A DNA stretch of 64,000 nt from JBDIVL01 sp039794405. Its GTDB lineage: Bacteria; Planctomycetota; Brocadiia; Brocadiales; Brocadiaceae. Below, in pieces: positions 26,231 to 35,244 of the stretch (position 1 is its first letter; every line of letters begins with the position of its first letter). Made by a program: the position numbers and the translations under genes. Location: positions 35,232 to 99,231 of the forward strand of contig JBDIVL010000010.1 of NCBI GenBank assembly GCA_039794405.1, read 5' to 3'. The notes below the pieces were generated by a model that worked only from the letters and a program-made list of their open reading frames with translations, was not told the DNA's origin and did no database searches.

Positions 26231-28171
26231 CTATAATATGATCCGAACATCACCCCTTCGTTTCGTAAAATGTATTGCATCAAAATATTCCAGCAAAGGG
26301 ATAGCAAACTTACGGGAAGTTTTGGTTAAATCCCTGAACTCCGCTACACTTATGGACCCGTGTTTATCAACATATTCCTTAATGATCCCTTTTACTGTAT
26401 TGAGCACGGTTGCATGAAAATAAAGACTATTCCCTACTTCGACTAGCCTTTTCTGTTCAACAAGCATTGGGATGATAGTACTGCCGGAGACCCCGAATTT
26501 TGCACGCGCTTCCTCCAAAGAAGGCGGAGTCCCTCCCCCTTTTTTGAAAAATTCTTCTAATCTATCTGCGGTACTTTTATCCTGTCCCGACACCTCTATT
26601 TGAAAACCCATGAGTGACAGTTTGTTATCAATACATTTAATAACCCTTTCATTCTTTAAGGCAGAGAGAGAAACGGTAATTAACGAAGGATGGGTATCTT
26701 TACCAAGGAGTATTTTAAGATGCGCCTCCTCTATACCCATTTTTAAAGGGTTCTCTTTGTGAAATACCTTGAGTACATGCACAATTTTCTCTTTTAATGA
26801 GGAAATAACATTCCGGTGAAATACAACACCCTTTCCATCAATATCAGATTTTACCAGGAACCCTTTCTTGATCAACTCTGCAATGATATCTTCCGCCGAC
26901 GAAGGATGAATATTAACCAGCATGGAAACTTCATGAGCGGTAATTATTCCATGGACATTATTCAAATATATATGTTCTACCATGCCTGAAAGATTCCCAC
27001 TGGAAAAAATTTTAAGAGATTTCAGTGTTTCCTCTTTGAAACGTTTTAATCGGGTATTGCTGCATCTGATGATCTTTCCTCCGCCGATAGTATAAGCAGG
27101 TGAATAGCAACGAATAATAAACCGGTCTTCCCTTTCTGCTACAATAGGATGCTCCAGAAGAAATTGAGCCAGACATTCTTCACCGGGATTTAGCAGTTCT
27201 TTATCGAGTAGGATAACACGCCCCATTACCTCTGAAGTATGAATGTGTAACCGTATCCTTGCCCTGTTTTTTAAGGGGCTTTTTGCAGTCTTAACCAATC
27301 TCAATAATCCATCAACGATATTTGCCGGATGCAAGTATCCCGGAACGGATAGCTCAAAGCCGCGTTTGATTTCAGGTGATTTAATACCAGCCAAATTGAC
27401 TGCAGCCCGCTGTCCAGAAAACGCCGTATTTACCCGTTCACCAGTTATCTCAATGCCCCTTATGCGCAAGATTTTTTTGATGGGCAATATTTCCACTTCA
27501 TCCTCAACCGAAATCTGGCCGCCCAAAACAGGGCCCGTTACAACACACCCATAACCTGATATGGTAAAAGACCGGTCAACGGGAAGCCGGAATACACGGA
27601 TACTGCCCTGGGTTTTTATCTTGGCAACAAGCCCTTTTATCGCAGCCTTACAGGATTCGATCCCCTCACCGGTAACCGTAGATACCGGTATGATGGGTGC
27701 GTGCTCTAAAGAAGTACCTGCCAGGATGTTTTTGATATCTTCCTGCACTACCGCTAACCATTCGTCCGTCACAAGGTCTCGTTTCGTTAAAACAACAATG
27801 CCGTGCCGAATACCGAGGAGGTTTATGATCTCCAAATGTTCAACGGTTTGCGGCATAACACCGTCATCAGCAGCGACAACAAATAAGACAAGATTTATAC
27901 TCGTTGCACCTGCCAGCATGTTTTTAACAAAACGCTCATGTCCGGGAACATCAACAATGCTGATCCTTCGGTTTGAGTCCAGATCCAGATAGGCAAAGCC
28001 TAAATCAATGGTCAACCCACGTCGTTTCTCTTCCGGGAGCCTATCGGTATCAATACCCGTTAACGTCCTTACGAGCGATGTCTTTCCATGGTCAATATGT
28101 CCGGCTGTCCCGATAATAATATGTTCAATATGGTGGATATTACTTAATTGTTGAGTGTTTGATCGTTTCAT
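26231..28171 (-). CDS. selB: selenocysteine-specific elongation factor
   Basis: 646 residues. The GTPase domain has P-loop GTAGHIDHGKTSLV, switch motifs RGLTIDLGFAYLDL and VDVPGHERFVKNM, and LTKRDLV. After the EF-Tu-like domains (to about residue 360) the C-terminal part holds winged helices (for example NVHGIITAHEVSMLVNIHPSS), as in SelB, which bind the SECIS hairpin. It brings Sec-tRNA to in-frame UGA. The open frame starts at a TTG at 28216 inside a dispersed repeat. ATG 28171 is preferred though it has no clear ribosome site. selA lies 229 bp upstream. Confidence 0.93.
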   Translation of the reverse strand: MKRSNTQQLSNIHHIEHIIIGTAGHIDHGKTSLVRTLTGIDTDRLPEEKRRGLTIDLGFAYLDLDSNRRISIVDVPGHERFVKNMLAGATSINLVLFVVAADDGVMPQTVEHLEIINLLGIRHGIVVLTKRDLVTDEWLAVVQEDIKNILAGTSLEHAPIIPVSTVTGEGIESCKAAIKGLVAKIKTQGSIRVFRLPVDRSFTISGYGCVVTGPVLGGQISVEDEVEILPIKKILRIRGIEITGERVNTAFSGQRAAVNLAGIKSPEIKRGFELSVPGYLHPANIVDGLLRLVKTAKSPLKNRARIRLHIHTSEVMGRVILLDKELLNPGEECLAQFLLEHPIVAEREDRFIIRCYSPAYTIGGGKIIRCSNTRLKRFKEETLKSLKIFSSGNLSGMVEHIYLNNVHGIITAHEVSMLVNIHPSSAEDIIAELIKKGFLVKSDIDGKGVVFHRNVISSLKEKIVHVLKVFHKENPLKMGIEEAHLKILLGKDTHPSLITVSLSALKNERVIKCIDNKLSLMGFQIEVSGQDKSTADRLEEFFKKGGGTPPSLEEARAKFGVSGSTIIPMLVEQKRLVEVGNSLYFHATVLNTVKGIIKEYVDKHGSISVAEFRDLTKTSRKFAIPLLEYFDAIHFTKRRGDVRIIL

Positions 28172-28213
28172 TAGGTTATCGTTGTTTGTTGTTATTTTAG
28201 CTAAGACCTTCGG

Positions 28214-28366
28214 CAACTTTATCTGTTATGAGGACATAGTAGGGCAAGGCTATGGTAGAGATACGGAGCTCCGTATCCCTACGATGCTTCCCCACCCAAA
28301 TACATGCAAGAGATAGCAACCCTAAAGGGTGCCCTACTCCTGGTTTGAATTTCCTATACGTTAAAT
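28214..28366. repeat. intergenic repeat block between selA and selB
   Basis: Contains an 18-bp perfect palindrome GATACGGAGCTCCGTATC (28260-28277) and an outer inverted repeat AGTAGGGCA / TGCCCTACT (28238-28246 and 28330-28338). The left edge reads CCTTCGGCAACTTTATCTG (28208 on) and the right edge holds TTTGAATTTCCTATACG (28344 on) followed by TTAAAT. Both edge words recur elsewhere in the window. Confidence 0.6.
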
Positions 28367-28400
28367 TATAAACGGAAAAGGGGGAAATGGAAATGAGAAA

Positions 28401-29978
28401 TCAAAGTTCAAAACTAGAGGATATCTTTTCCAATGCAGTAACAATTATATCAATCTCAGCATCATCATATAGAGTGCGCATGTCTAAAAGGACATGATTA
28501 TTCTCAATCCTTGCAAAGATTGGAGGGGTATAGCTTCTCAATTGAGCAGCCAATTCTTCAACGGATATTTTCTTTGGGATAAGAGATACAAGCCTTGACA
28601 GAATCCCTTCACCAGGGAGTGCCCCGCCACCCATCTCCGAGATCCCGTCTACTACAGAGATATCGAAGGAAGCCTTTGTTTCAGGGCTTACCTTATGTAT
28701 GAGTCGTCTGCATCTTTCTTCGACTGCTTCAAGCGGCATGAGAATCATCCTCAGAACCGGAATCCTTTTCAATGCCAGATGTTCTTCCAGATAAAGTTTT
28801 AATGTTGCCTCCAGCGCTGCAATGGTCAATTTCCCCACACGAAGTGCGCGGGTTAATGGATTTTTTTTCAGTAAATCAATCCATTTCTTCTTACCAGCAA
28901 TGAGGCCGCCCTGCGGACCACCCAATAATTTGTCTGTACTAAACATAACAACATCTACACCTGCCCTTACACTTTCCTGCACTGTCGGTTCATGGGGAAG
29001 CCCGAACTTTCCGAAATCAATTAACGCGCCGCTTCCGAGATCGTACATCACCGGGATATTATACATTTGGCCCAAAGAAACGAGGTCTTTTAAAGAAACC
29101 GTATCGGTAAAACCAACGATCTTAAAATTGCTCTGATGAACTTTTAAAATAAGCCCAGTACGATCTGTAATGGCATCCCTGTAATCGCCGGGATATGTCT
29201 TATTGGTAGTGCCCACCTCAACCAGCGTAACACCCCCTTTAGACATAACATCAGGCATGCGGAACGATCCTCCGATCTCAACAAGTTGAGATCGGGAAAT
29301 GATGACCTCTTTACCTCTGGCCATCGTATCTAAGGCCAGCAGAACAGCAGCAGCGTTGTTATTGACAACCAATGCAGACTCTGCCCCTGTGATCATGCAA
29401 ATAAGCCGTTCAATACTATGGTATCGGGACCCTCTTTTGCCTGAAAATTTTTCAATTTCAAGGGTACAAAAACCCTTCGCTGCGTTTTGTACAAGCGTTT
29501 TAGCCTCATCTGCAAGGGGCGCCCTGCCGAGCCCCGTATGAAGGATAACACCTGTTGCATTAATGGCATGCTCAATACCAGATAATTTTCGATAAATAAT
29601 TTGCCGGACTAATTGAGATAGTTTTTTGGGTGTTAATTCAGGAATTTGTGATTGAATAAGATCTTTTTCCTTGCATTCCTCCTCTTCACAAACTTCTCTT
29701 TGCCCTTTTTCGTTAATTTCTTCAGACTCTCTTTTATTAATCTCCCCTGGCTCCCCTTTAGGAAAGGAGGGGATAGTGGAATTAACGGTAGTAACTTGTT
29801 CATGGGTATATTGTGATGTGTTTGCTTTTTTTGTTAGTAACTGCCGAATATTCTCTAAAATTTCCCTTATCGTATCAACAATAAGATGCCTTGGATAAAT
29901 ATCCAGTAGTTGGGATATTTCAGGTGATTCAAGGAGTTTATGAACGGATGGTATCGTTCTGAATGTATCTTTACACAT
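28401..29978 (-). CDS. selA: L-seryl-tRNA(Sec) selenium transferase
   Basis: 525 residues, about 60 longer than usual. The PLP Lys is in FSTDKLLGGPQGG, and VHQSNFKIVGFTDT and GGGALPGEG are typical of SelA. It converts Ser-tRNA(Sec) to Sec-tRNA(Sec) with selenophosphate. The extra length is an insertion at about residues 45-110, rich in Glu and Lys (EINEKGQREVCEEEECKEK), between the N-terminal helical domain and the core. It is upstream of selB on the same strand. selC and selD are not in the window. Confidence 0.95.
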   Translation of the reverse strand: MCKDTFRTIPSVHKLLESPEISQLLDIYPRHLIVDTIREILENIRQLLTKKANTSQYTHEQVTTVNSTIPSFPKGEPGEINKRESEEINEKGQREVCEEEECKEKDLIQSQIPELTPKKLSQLVRQIIYRKLSGIEHAINATGVILHTGLGRAPLADEAKTLVQNAAKGFCTLEIEKFSGKRGSRYHSIERLICMITGAESALVVNNNAAAVLLALDTMARGKEVIISRSQLVEIGGSFRMPDVMSKGGVTLVEVGTTNKTYPGDYRDAITDRTGLILKVHQSNFKIVGFTDTVSLKDLVSLGQMYNIPVMYDLGSGALIDFGKFGLPHEPTVQESVRAGVDVVMFSTDKLLGGPQGGLIAGKKKWIDLLKKNPLTRALRVGKLTIAALEATLKLYLEEHLALKRIPVLRMILMPLEAVEERCRRLIHKVSPETKASFDISVVDGISEMGGGALPGEGILSRLVSLIPKKISVEELAAQLRSYTPPIFARIENNHVLLDMRTLYDDAEIDIIVTALEKISSSFEL

Positions 29979-30163
29979 CGTATGCGTATAAATTCTATTC
30001 TCACATTTTTTATTGAAATACAGGTATTAGTACTTTTTGATCTTAGCAGTAATTTTCAGACAATCAGGGAAGGGAAAAGTTTTTAAAAATCCTTAAAAGA
30101 GCAATTGGAGATGAAATACATGCAAAACATAAAATATTCGCCCTTTATGGAAATTGTATAATA

Positions 30164-30790
30164 TTATTTCATAAATAGTCGCGACTCTTCCTTTACATTT
30201 TTGATAAAATACTTTATCAATTGTCTGTCCTTTTTGCCAGGTGACGACTCCACGCCAGAAGACACATCTACCGCATACGGTTTTACGATATGAATAGCTT
30301 CTTTAACATTCTCTGGTGTCAAACCACCCGATAAAATAATAGTTCCATATTTATGTGCCTGCCGGGCAAGCTCCCACCGAAAGATCACCCCGGTTCCGCC
30401 CATGGTCCCTTTTACATAACTATCCAACAAAAAGGCATGGACTTTATATATTGCCATGGGTCTTAAATCTTCTTCATCTTTAATTCTCAATGCCTTAATA
30501 ATCTTATATTCTACAAGATCATTTACATATGAAGGATCTTCACTGCCGTGAAGTTGAATGGTGTTTATATTGCAAAAATCACAAATCTCTTTAACGTTAT
30601 CTACCTGCTCATCAACAAATACCCCTACAGGGGTAACAAAAGGAGGCAAATCCTTTATGATTTTTGCGGCCTGCTCCCTAGTCACCTGGCGAGGACTTTT
30701 GGCAAAGACAAACCCAAGGGCATCGGCATCTAAATCCATAGCGGACTGTGCATCTTCACTATTAGTAATTCCACAGATTTTAACCCGCAC
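30164..30790 (-). CDS. trpF: phosphoribosylanthranilate isomerase
   Basis: 208 residues. The start VKICGITNSEDAQSAMDLDADALGFVF is diagnostic in parts (KICGI, then GFVF). Other motifs are IQLHGSED and LSGGLTPENV, and the C-terminal phosphate site is DVSSGVESSPGKKD. It acts in tryptophan synthesis. The start is GTG at 30790 with AAGGAG upstream. No other trp gene is in the window. Confidence 0.95.
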   Translation of the reverse strand: MRVKICGITNSEDAQSAMDLDADALGFVFAKSPRQVTREQAAKIIKDLPPFVTPVGVFVDEQVDNVKEICDFCNINTIQLHGSEDPSYVNDLVEYKIIKALRIKDEEDLRPMAIYKVHAFLLDSYVKGTMGGTGVIFRWELARQAHKYGTIILSGGLTPENVKEAIHIVKPYAVDVSSGVESSPGKKDRQLIKYFIKNVKEESRLFMK

Positions 30791-30915
30791 ACTTTACTCC
30801 TTTTGGGCAATACAAACCCTTTATATTGCAGACATTATTACAGATTCATAAAAACACAAAAAATTCCAATAGTATTAATTGCAAGCTTTTAGCCGTCAGC
30901 CATCAGCATCCAGCC

Positions 30916-32493
30916 TTAATGTCTGAAATGCCTTTGACCGGTAAATACCATGGCTATTCCATGTTCATCTGCTGCGGCAACAGATTCATCGTCCTTATTA
31001 GAACCTCCCGGTTGAATAATTGCCGTCACACCGGCTTTGGCCGCCACATCAACACTATCCCTGAAGGGGAAAAAGGCGTCGGAGGCCATTACGGCACCCT
31101 TTACCCTATCACCTGCTTTTTTCATGGAGATTTCCGTAGAGTCGATACGGCTCATCTGCCCGGCACCCACACCCACCACCGCTTCATCCCTCACTAAAAC
31201 AATGCTGTTGGACTTTACATGCTTGCAAATAATAAATGCAAATCGCAGGTCCCTCATCTCTTTATCGGAGGGTTTTTTTCTGGTAACAAACTTGAGGGTT
31301 TCGGAATCATACACAGATAAATCCCTGCTCTGTAAAAGCATTCCCCCTACGACCCTTTTCATATCCCAGGCACGAGGGTCTATCGCTTTCTCTGACAACA
31401 CACCGGTCTTTAGAAGCCTCAATCCACTTCCCCACTTCCGCTTCGTTGTTAGTATCTCTACGGCCTTTTGTTCATACTCCGGTGCAATAATTGCCTCTAC
31501 AAAATGGCCCGGTTCAGTAATAACCTCTGCCGTTGCGACATCAACGGTATGGTTTAACCCAAGGATACAGCCAAACGCAGATATGGGATCACCGCTGTAC
31601 GCCTTTTTAAATGCCTCGGCCAGGGTATCTGCCGATGCAGCGCCGCACGGATTGGTATGCTTTATTACAATAGCCGATGGCCTTTCGAATTCCTTTACTA
31701 ACTCCAGGGCTGCATTCAGATCGAGAATATTATTATAAGAGAGTTCCTTCCCGTAGAGTTGCTGTGCATTGGACACACAGGGCTCCTGGATATTTTCTTC
31801 TTCATAAAATGCAGCCGTTTGATGTGGATTTTCACCATAACGCAGGGGCTGACGCTTTATAAAGTCAAGCGAGAGGCATGTTGGGTAGCCCCCTTTCTCT
31901 TTATCAAGGCTGTCAAAATAATTAGCAATAACCCTATCGTAACGCCCTGTAGTCCGGAAGGCTTCAAGAGCAAGCTCAAACCTCATTTTTTCAGAAATGT
32001 CGTTGTGGTTGGCCTTAAGCTCCTCAATAATAAACCCATAACGTTTCGGGTTTACAACAACAATAACATGTTTGTAATTCTTGGATGCAGACCGAATCAT
32101 TGAGGGACCCCCGATATCAATATTCTCAATCGCCTCCTCCAGGCTCACATCTTTTTTGGCAATTGTCTTTTCGAAAGGATAGAGGTTAACTACTACCATA
32201 TCGATTGGCTTAATTCCCAGTTCCTTCATCTGCTTTCTATGGGTTTCGTTATCTCTCAAAGCCAGCAGTCCTCCATGTACCCTTGGATGCAGGGTTTTCA
32301 CACGACCATCCATAATTTCTGGAAATCCTGTATATTCGGATATTTCAATTACCCGTATATTACTCTCTTTGAGTAACTTAGACGTTCCGCCTGTGGAAAT
32401 AATCTCGACGCCTAACTTCTGCAATTCTCTGGCAAATTCTACAATCCCGGTTTTATCGGAAACACTGATGAGTGCCCTTTCTAATCTGGCCAT
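30916..32493 (-). CDS. purH: bifunctional AICAR transformylase / IMP cyclohydrolase
   Basis: 525 residues. The N-terminal MGS-like IMP cyclohydrolase domain starts ALISVSDKTGIVEFA, with STGGTSKLL and VKTLHPRVHGGLLA. The transformylase domain has LRYGENPHQTAAFY, AIVIKHTNPCGAA and the C-terminal AIIQPGGSNKDDE. It does the last two steps of IMP synthesis. ATG 32493 follows AAGGAG. The product feeds the purine pool that hpt at 0.3 kb salvages. Confidence 0.97.
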   Translation of the reverse strand: MARLERALISVSDKTGIVEFARELQKLGVEIISTGGTSKLLKESNIRVIEISEYTGFPEIMDGRVKTLHPRVHGGLLALRDNETHRKQMKELGIKPIDMVVVNLYPFEKTIAKKDVSLEEAIENIDIGGPSMIRSASKNYKHVIVVVNPKRYGFIIEELKANHNDISEKMRFELALEAFRTTGRYDRVIANYFDSLDKEKGGYPTCLSLDFIKRQPLRYGENPHQTAAFYEEENIQEPCVSNAQQLYGKELSYNNILDLNAALELVKEFERPSAIVIKHTNPCGAASADTLAEAFKKAYSGDPISAFGCILGLNHTVDVATAEVITEPGHFVEAIIAPEYEQKAVEILTTKRKWGSGLRLLKTGVLSEKAIDPRAWDMKRVVGGMLLQSRDLSVYDSETLKFVTRKKPSDKEMRDLRFAFIICKHVKSNSIVLVRDEAVVGVGAGQMSRIDSTEISMKKAGDRVKGAVMASDAFFPFRDSVDVAAKAGVTAIIQPGGSNKDDESVAAADEHGIAMVFTGQRHFRH

Positions 32494-32747
32494 CGTCTTC
32501 TCCTTTTTATTGTTAAAAATCCACTTACGTTCACTTCGAAATTCTAGCAGAACACAAAAATCAAGTCAAAAGAATAAGTTTCCTTGTTTGTTTACAAGAC
32601 TTTAAACCACATAAGCTTGCTCCCCGGTGTTTTTTCATTGACTGTATATATCTTTTTTGTTTGAATTTTAATTTTCCTCTGGAACTTATTGCCTTCGGCA
32701 ATTTTTATCTCTTATGAAGATGTGCAAAGGGTAGTCCCTAAGGAGTT

Positions 32748-32895
32748 GGGGACTGTCCAAAAAGTAATTTTTTGCAAATTTGTTCCCCATTTATGCCTAT
32801 ATAACAGTGGGCTATCTCACAAACAGGTGCTAAAGGTGCTAAAATCCACTTTTTATAGGTTTATAGCTCTACCAATAGTACTTTTGGACAGCCCC
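32748..32895. mobile_element. 148-bp MITE-like element with terminal inverted repeats
   Basis: Ends are GGGGACTGTCCAAAAAGTA (32748-32766) and TACTTTTGGACAGCCCC (32879-32895), inverse complements apart from two single-base indels. Termini of this kind (GGACTGTCCAAAA) occur on transposons. No transposase frame lies inside, so this would be a non-autonomous copy. No clear target duplication is visible. Confidence 0.6.
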
Positions 32896-32973
32896 ACATG
32901 TTTGGCAATGGCCAGTTCGAATTCCTGTATGTTAAATGAGGTCTCTAGCAACTTTTTGTGACTAAGCCCGAAC

Positions 32974-33042
32974 AGGGTGGGCATTGTCCACTACCAAAAA
33001 CAAGCACGTAAACAAGATATTTTGGTGGGCAATGCCCACCCT
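32974..33042. repeat. long hairpin
   Basis: AGGGTGGGCATTG (32974-32986) pairs perfectly with CAATGCCCACCCT (33030-33042), and the pairing partly continues inward (CCAAAA with TTTTGG). It lies about 135 bp before rnfE. Confidence 0.6.
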
Positions 33043-33177
33043 ACCTGACTAAGATACAGAGAATACTTTTGTACCTTAGCGGCTTTGTGGTAACCCGAAT
33101 TTCTTAAGCTTTAAATTTATCCTTGACTTTTATCGCTAAAATATTTAGCCTTTTAAAGAATTTTTGGAGTACTACCT

Positions 33178-33813
33178 ATGGCAGAGCAGAACAACTTAAA
33201 GGAATTTACCAAGGGATTTTTTCAATATAATCCCATGTTCGTACTGGTATTGGGACTCTGTCCCAGCCTTGCAGTTACAACATCAGTAAAAAATGGACTG
33301 GCAATGGGCGGGGCCGCAACGTTTGTCTTAATATGCTCCAATTTTATCATCTCTGTTGTGCGGTCGTTTATTCCCCGCGAGATCCGTATTCCATGTTTCA
33401 TCGTTATTATCGCTGCCTTTGTAACGATGGTTGAATTACTCATGAAGGCATATTTACCGCCTGAATTGAATGCGTCGCTGGGGATATTTATCCCCCTCAT
33501 TGTAGTCAATTGTATTATCATGTACCGTGCAGAATCATTTGCTTATAAGAACAAACCTTTTGCATCCGTATTGGATGGTGCTGGGTTAGGATTAGGATGG
33601 ACAATGTCTCTCTCCCTTGTTTCGCTTATCAGGGAAGTACTTGGAGAAGGTACGTTTCTCGGCTTAAAAGTATCGAGGTTATATGAGCCTGCCTCAGTAA
33701 TGATCATGGCCCCGGGAGCATTCATTGTACTAGGACTGTTATTGGGATTTTTTAACTGGAGAAAGCTCAGAAAGAGCGAAAAGGCTATGAAGGAATATAT
33801 GAAACATGATTAA
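33178..33813 (+). CDS. rnfE: Rnf electron transport complex subunit E
   Basis: 211 residues, six helices. Conserved Cys residues in LVLGLCPSLAV and IVVNCIIMY match those that bind the membrane [2Fe-2S] of Rnf A/E pairs. Rnf couples ferredoxin:NAD exchange with ion transport. TGGAG precedes ATG 33178. It overlaps rnfA by 8 nt. The usual neighbours rnfB, rnfC, rnfD and rnfG are not here. NqrD is the homologue in Na+-NQR, but the sequence reads closer to RnfE. Confidence 0.9.
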   Translation: MAEQNNLKEFTKGFFQYNPMFVLVLGLCPSLAVTTSVKNGLAMGGAATFVLICSNFIISVVRSFIPREIRIPCFIVIIAAFVTMVELLMKAYLPPELNASLGIFIPLIVVNCIIMYRAESFAYKNKPFASVLDGAGLGLGWTMSLSLVSLIREVLGEGTFLGLKVSRLYEPASVMIMAPGAFIVLGLLLGFFNWRKLRKSEKAMKEYMKHD

Positions 33814-34444
33814 AGAAATTGCTTTTATCATTGTAAGTGTGGTTTTTGTTAATAATTTTGTTTTGGCAAAGTTTCTGGGACTTTGCCCGTTCCTGGGTGT
33901 CTCTCAAAAGACATCATCAGCAGTTGGCATGGGTGTAGCAGTAACATTTGTCATGACCCTCACCTCTGCAATAACCTGGATTGTGTATAACTATATCCTA
34001 TTACCTGGTGACGCAAATATCATTGCAAAAATTTTTCCGTCTATACGAGAATTGGGACTCATTGAAGTATTAAAGACTACCAGCTACATCCTCGTCATTG
34101 CAACTTTAGTACAATTGGTCGAAATGATGCTCAGAAAAATGGTACCTGCACTTTATGAAAGTTTGGGTATCTATCTCCCTTTGATTACAACCAATTGTGC
34201 CGTACTGGGGGTTGCACTTTTAAATACAACTGATTCCTCAAAACATTTAGGTTTTTTAGAGGCTACCGTACAAGGATTTGGCGCTGGAATTGGCTTTACC
34301 GTAGCGATGCTTCTGATGTCTGGAATTCGGGAACGTTTGGCCCTGGTTAATATCCCCCAACCTTTACGTGGTGTTCCCATTGCTTTCATTTGTACAGGGC
34401 TTATGGCCCTGGCTTTTTTTGGATTTTCAGGAATGGTTCAATAA
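33806..34444 (+). CDS. rnfA: Rnf electron transport complex subunit A
   Basis: 212 residues, six helices. The start VNNFVLAKFLGLCPFLGVS is the RnfA signature, and the second conserved Cys is in TTNCAVLGVAL. With RnfE it forms a pseudo-symmetric pair that holds a [2Fe-2S] cluster within the membrane. It overlaps rnfE by 8 nt, and ilvN starts 3 nt after its stop, so the Rnf pair and the ilv genes probably share a transcript. Confidence 0.92.
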   Translation: MIKEIAFIIVSVVFVNNFVLAKFLGLCPFLGVSQKTSSAVGMGVAVTFVMTLTSAITWIVYNYILLPGDANIIAKIFPSIRELGLIEVLKTTSYILVIATLVQLVEMMLRKMVPALYESLGIYLPLITTNCAVLGVALLNTTDSSKHLGFLEATVQGFGAGIGFTVAMLLMSGIRERLALVNIPQPLRGVPIAFICTGLMALAFFGFSGMVQ

Positions 34445-34447
34445 ACT

Positions 34448-34927
34448 ATGCGACACGTTATTTCGGTCCTCGTAGAAAATAAAGTTGGTGTTTTAGCCCG
34501 TATTACAAGTCTTATCAGTGGCAGAGGGTTCAATATCGATAGTCTTGCTGTCGGAGAAACAGAAAACCCTGCCCTCTCACGAATTACCATCGTTGTTCGG
34601 GGTGATGATGCCATTTTGGAACAAGTGAGAAAACAAATAGGGAAACTTATCGACGTGATCAAGGTAGTTGACTTTACTAACGAAGAATTTGTCGAGCGGG
34701 ATTTGATGCTACTCAAGGTCAACAGTTCCCTGGGAAAACGCGGTGAGATTATTGAAATCGTCAACATCTTCAGGGGAAAAATTGTTGATGTAGGTCAGAA
34801 GGACCTTATCATAGAGATTGCTGGTACAGAAGATAAACTTGGGGCGATATTAAGCCTTCTAAGACCCTACGGCATCAAAGAATTGGTACGAACAGGAAGC
34901 ATAGCAATAGCGCGTGGTATAAAGTAA
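34448..34927 (+). CDS. ilvN: acetolactate synthase small subunit
   Basis: 159 residues. The ACT domain starts HVISVLVENKVGVLARI, then SGRGFNIDSLAVGETE, typical of the valine-sensitive regulatory subunit. The C-terminal domain is LLKVNSSLGKRGEII. It regulates the catalytic IlvB subunit, which is not in the window. It follows rnfA by 3 nt and precedes ilvC. Confidence 0.95.
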   Translation: MRHVISVLVENKVGVLARITSLISGRGFNIDSLAVGETENPALSRITIVVRGDDAILEQVRKQIGKLIDVIKVVDFTNEEFVERDLMLLKVNSSLGKRGEIIEIVNIFRGKIVDVGQKDLIIEIAGTEDKLGAILSLLRPYGIKELVRTGSIAIARGIK

Positions 34928-35244
34928 AAATTTCTAATTGTCAGGCATGGTACAATCGTTCCCGGTTGTACTGAAACGTTTTATCCATTTCATATGTTTG
35001 ATACCAGTCAAAGGCTTACAGATAATTCTAAATGTGTGGTTCAATCTGCAAGGTTGGATCAGCCTTGAAATACCTGCAAAATAAAAAATGCGAAAGTGAA
35101 AATTAAGGTACGGTATACTGAGCATAAATTTTGCAATGTGCATTCTTCACTTCCGGCTCGTTCGAGTTAGGTATTTGTCGGATGGATTCGTGATCATTTC
35201 TTGGCTCAGTAATTACTTCTTATTTGAAAGGCAGAAGGGAAAAT
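34928..35244. other. gap between ilvN and ilvC
   Basis: 317 bp. I see no attenuator-like leader peptide, T-box or strong hairpin. A 69-codon frame on the minus strand has no protein-like pattern. Confidence 0.4.

Larger units (their letters stand above)
32494..33177. other. gene-free divergent region with a MITE and hairpins
   Basis: 684 bp between purH and rnfE. It contains the word CCTTCGGCAATTTTTATCT near 32692, a MITE-like element (32748-32895), a copy of the TTTGAATTTCCTATACG word family (32916-32937) and a long hairpin (32974-33042). No gene is evident. Promoters for both flanking genes should be here. Confidence 0.6.

Noticed and set aside
28217..28400. tRNA-Sec gene near selA/selB
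   Set aside because: The sequence is made of palindromes and repeat words. No acceptor stem, T-loop or anticodon TCA arm could be drawn.
31037..31738. 233-codon plus-strand frame
   Set aside because: It is antisense to purH, whose protein is complete and well conserved. The translation has no fold-like pattern.
34934..35143. 69-codon minus-strand frame between ilvN and ilvC
   Set aside because: No ribosome site, no motif, opposite to the operon.
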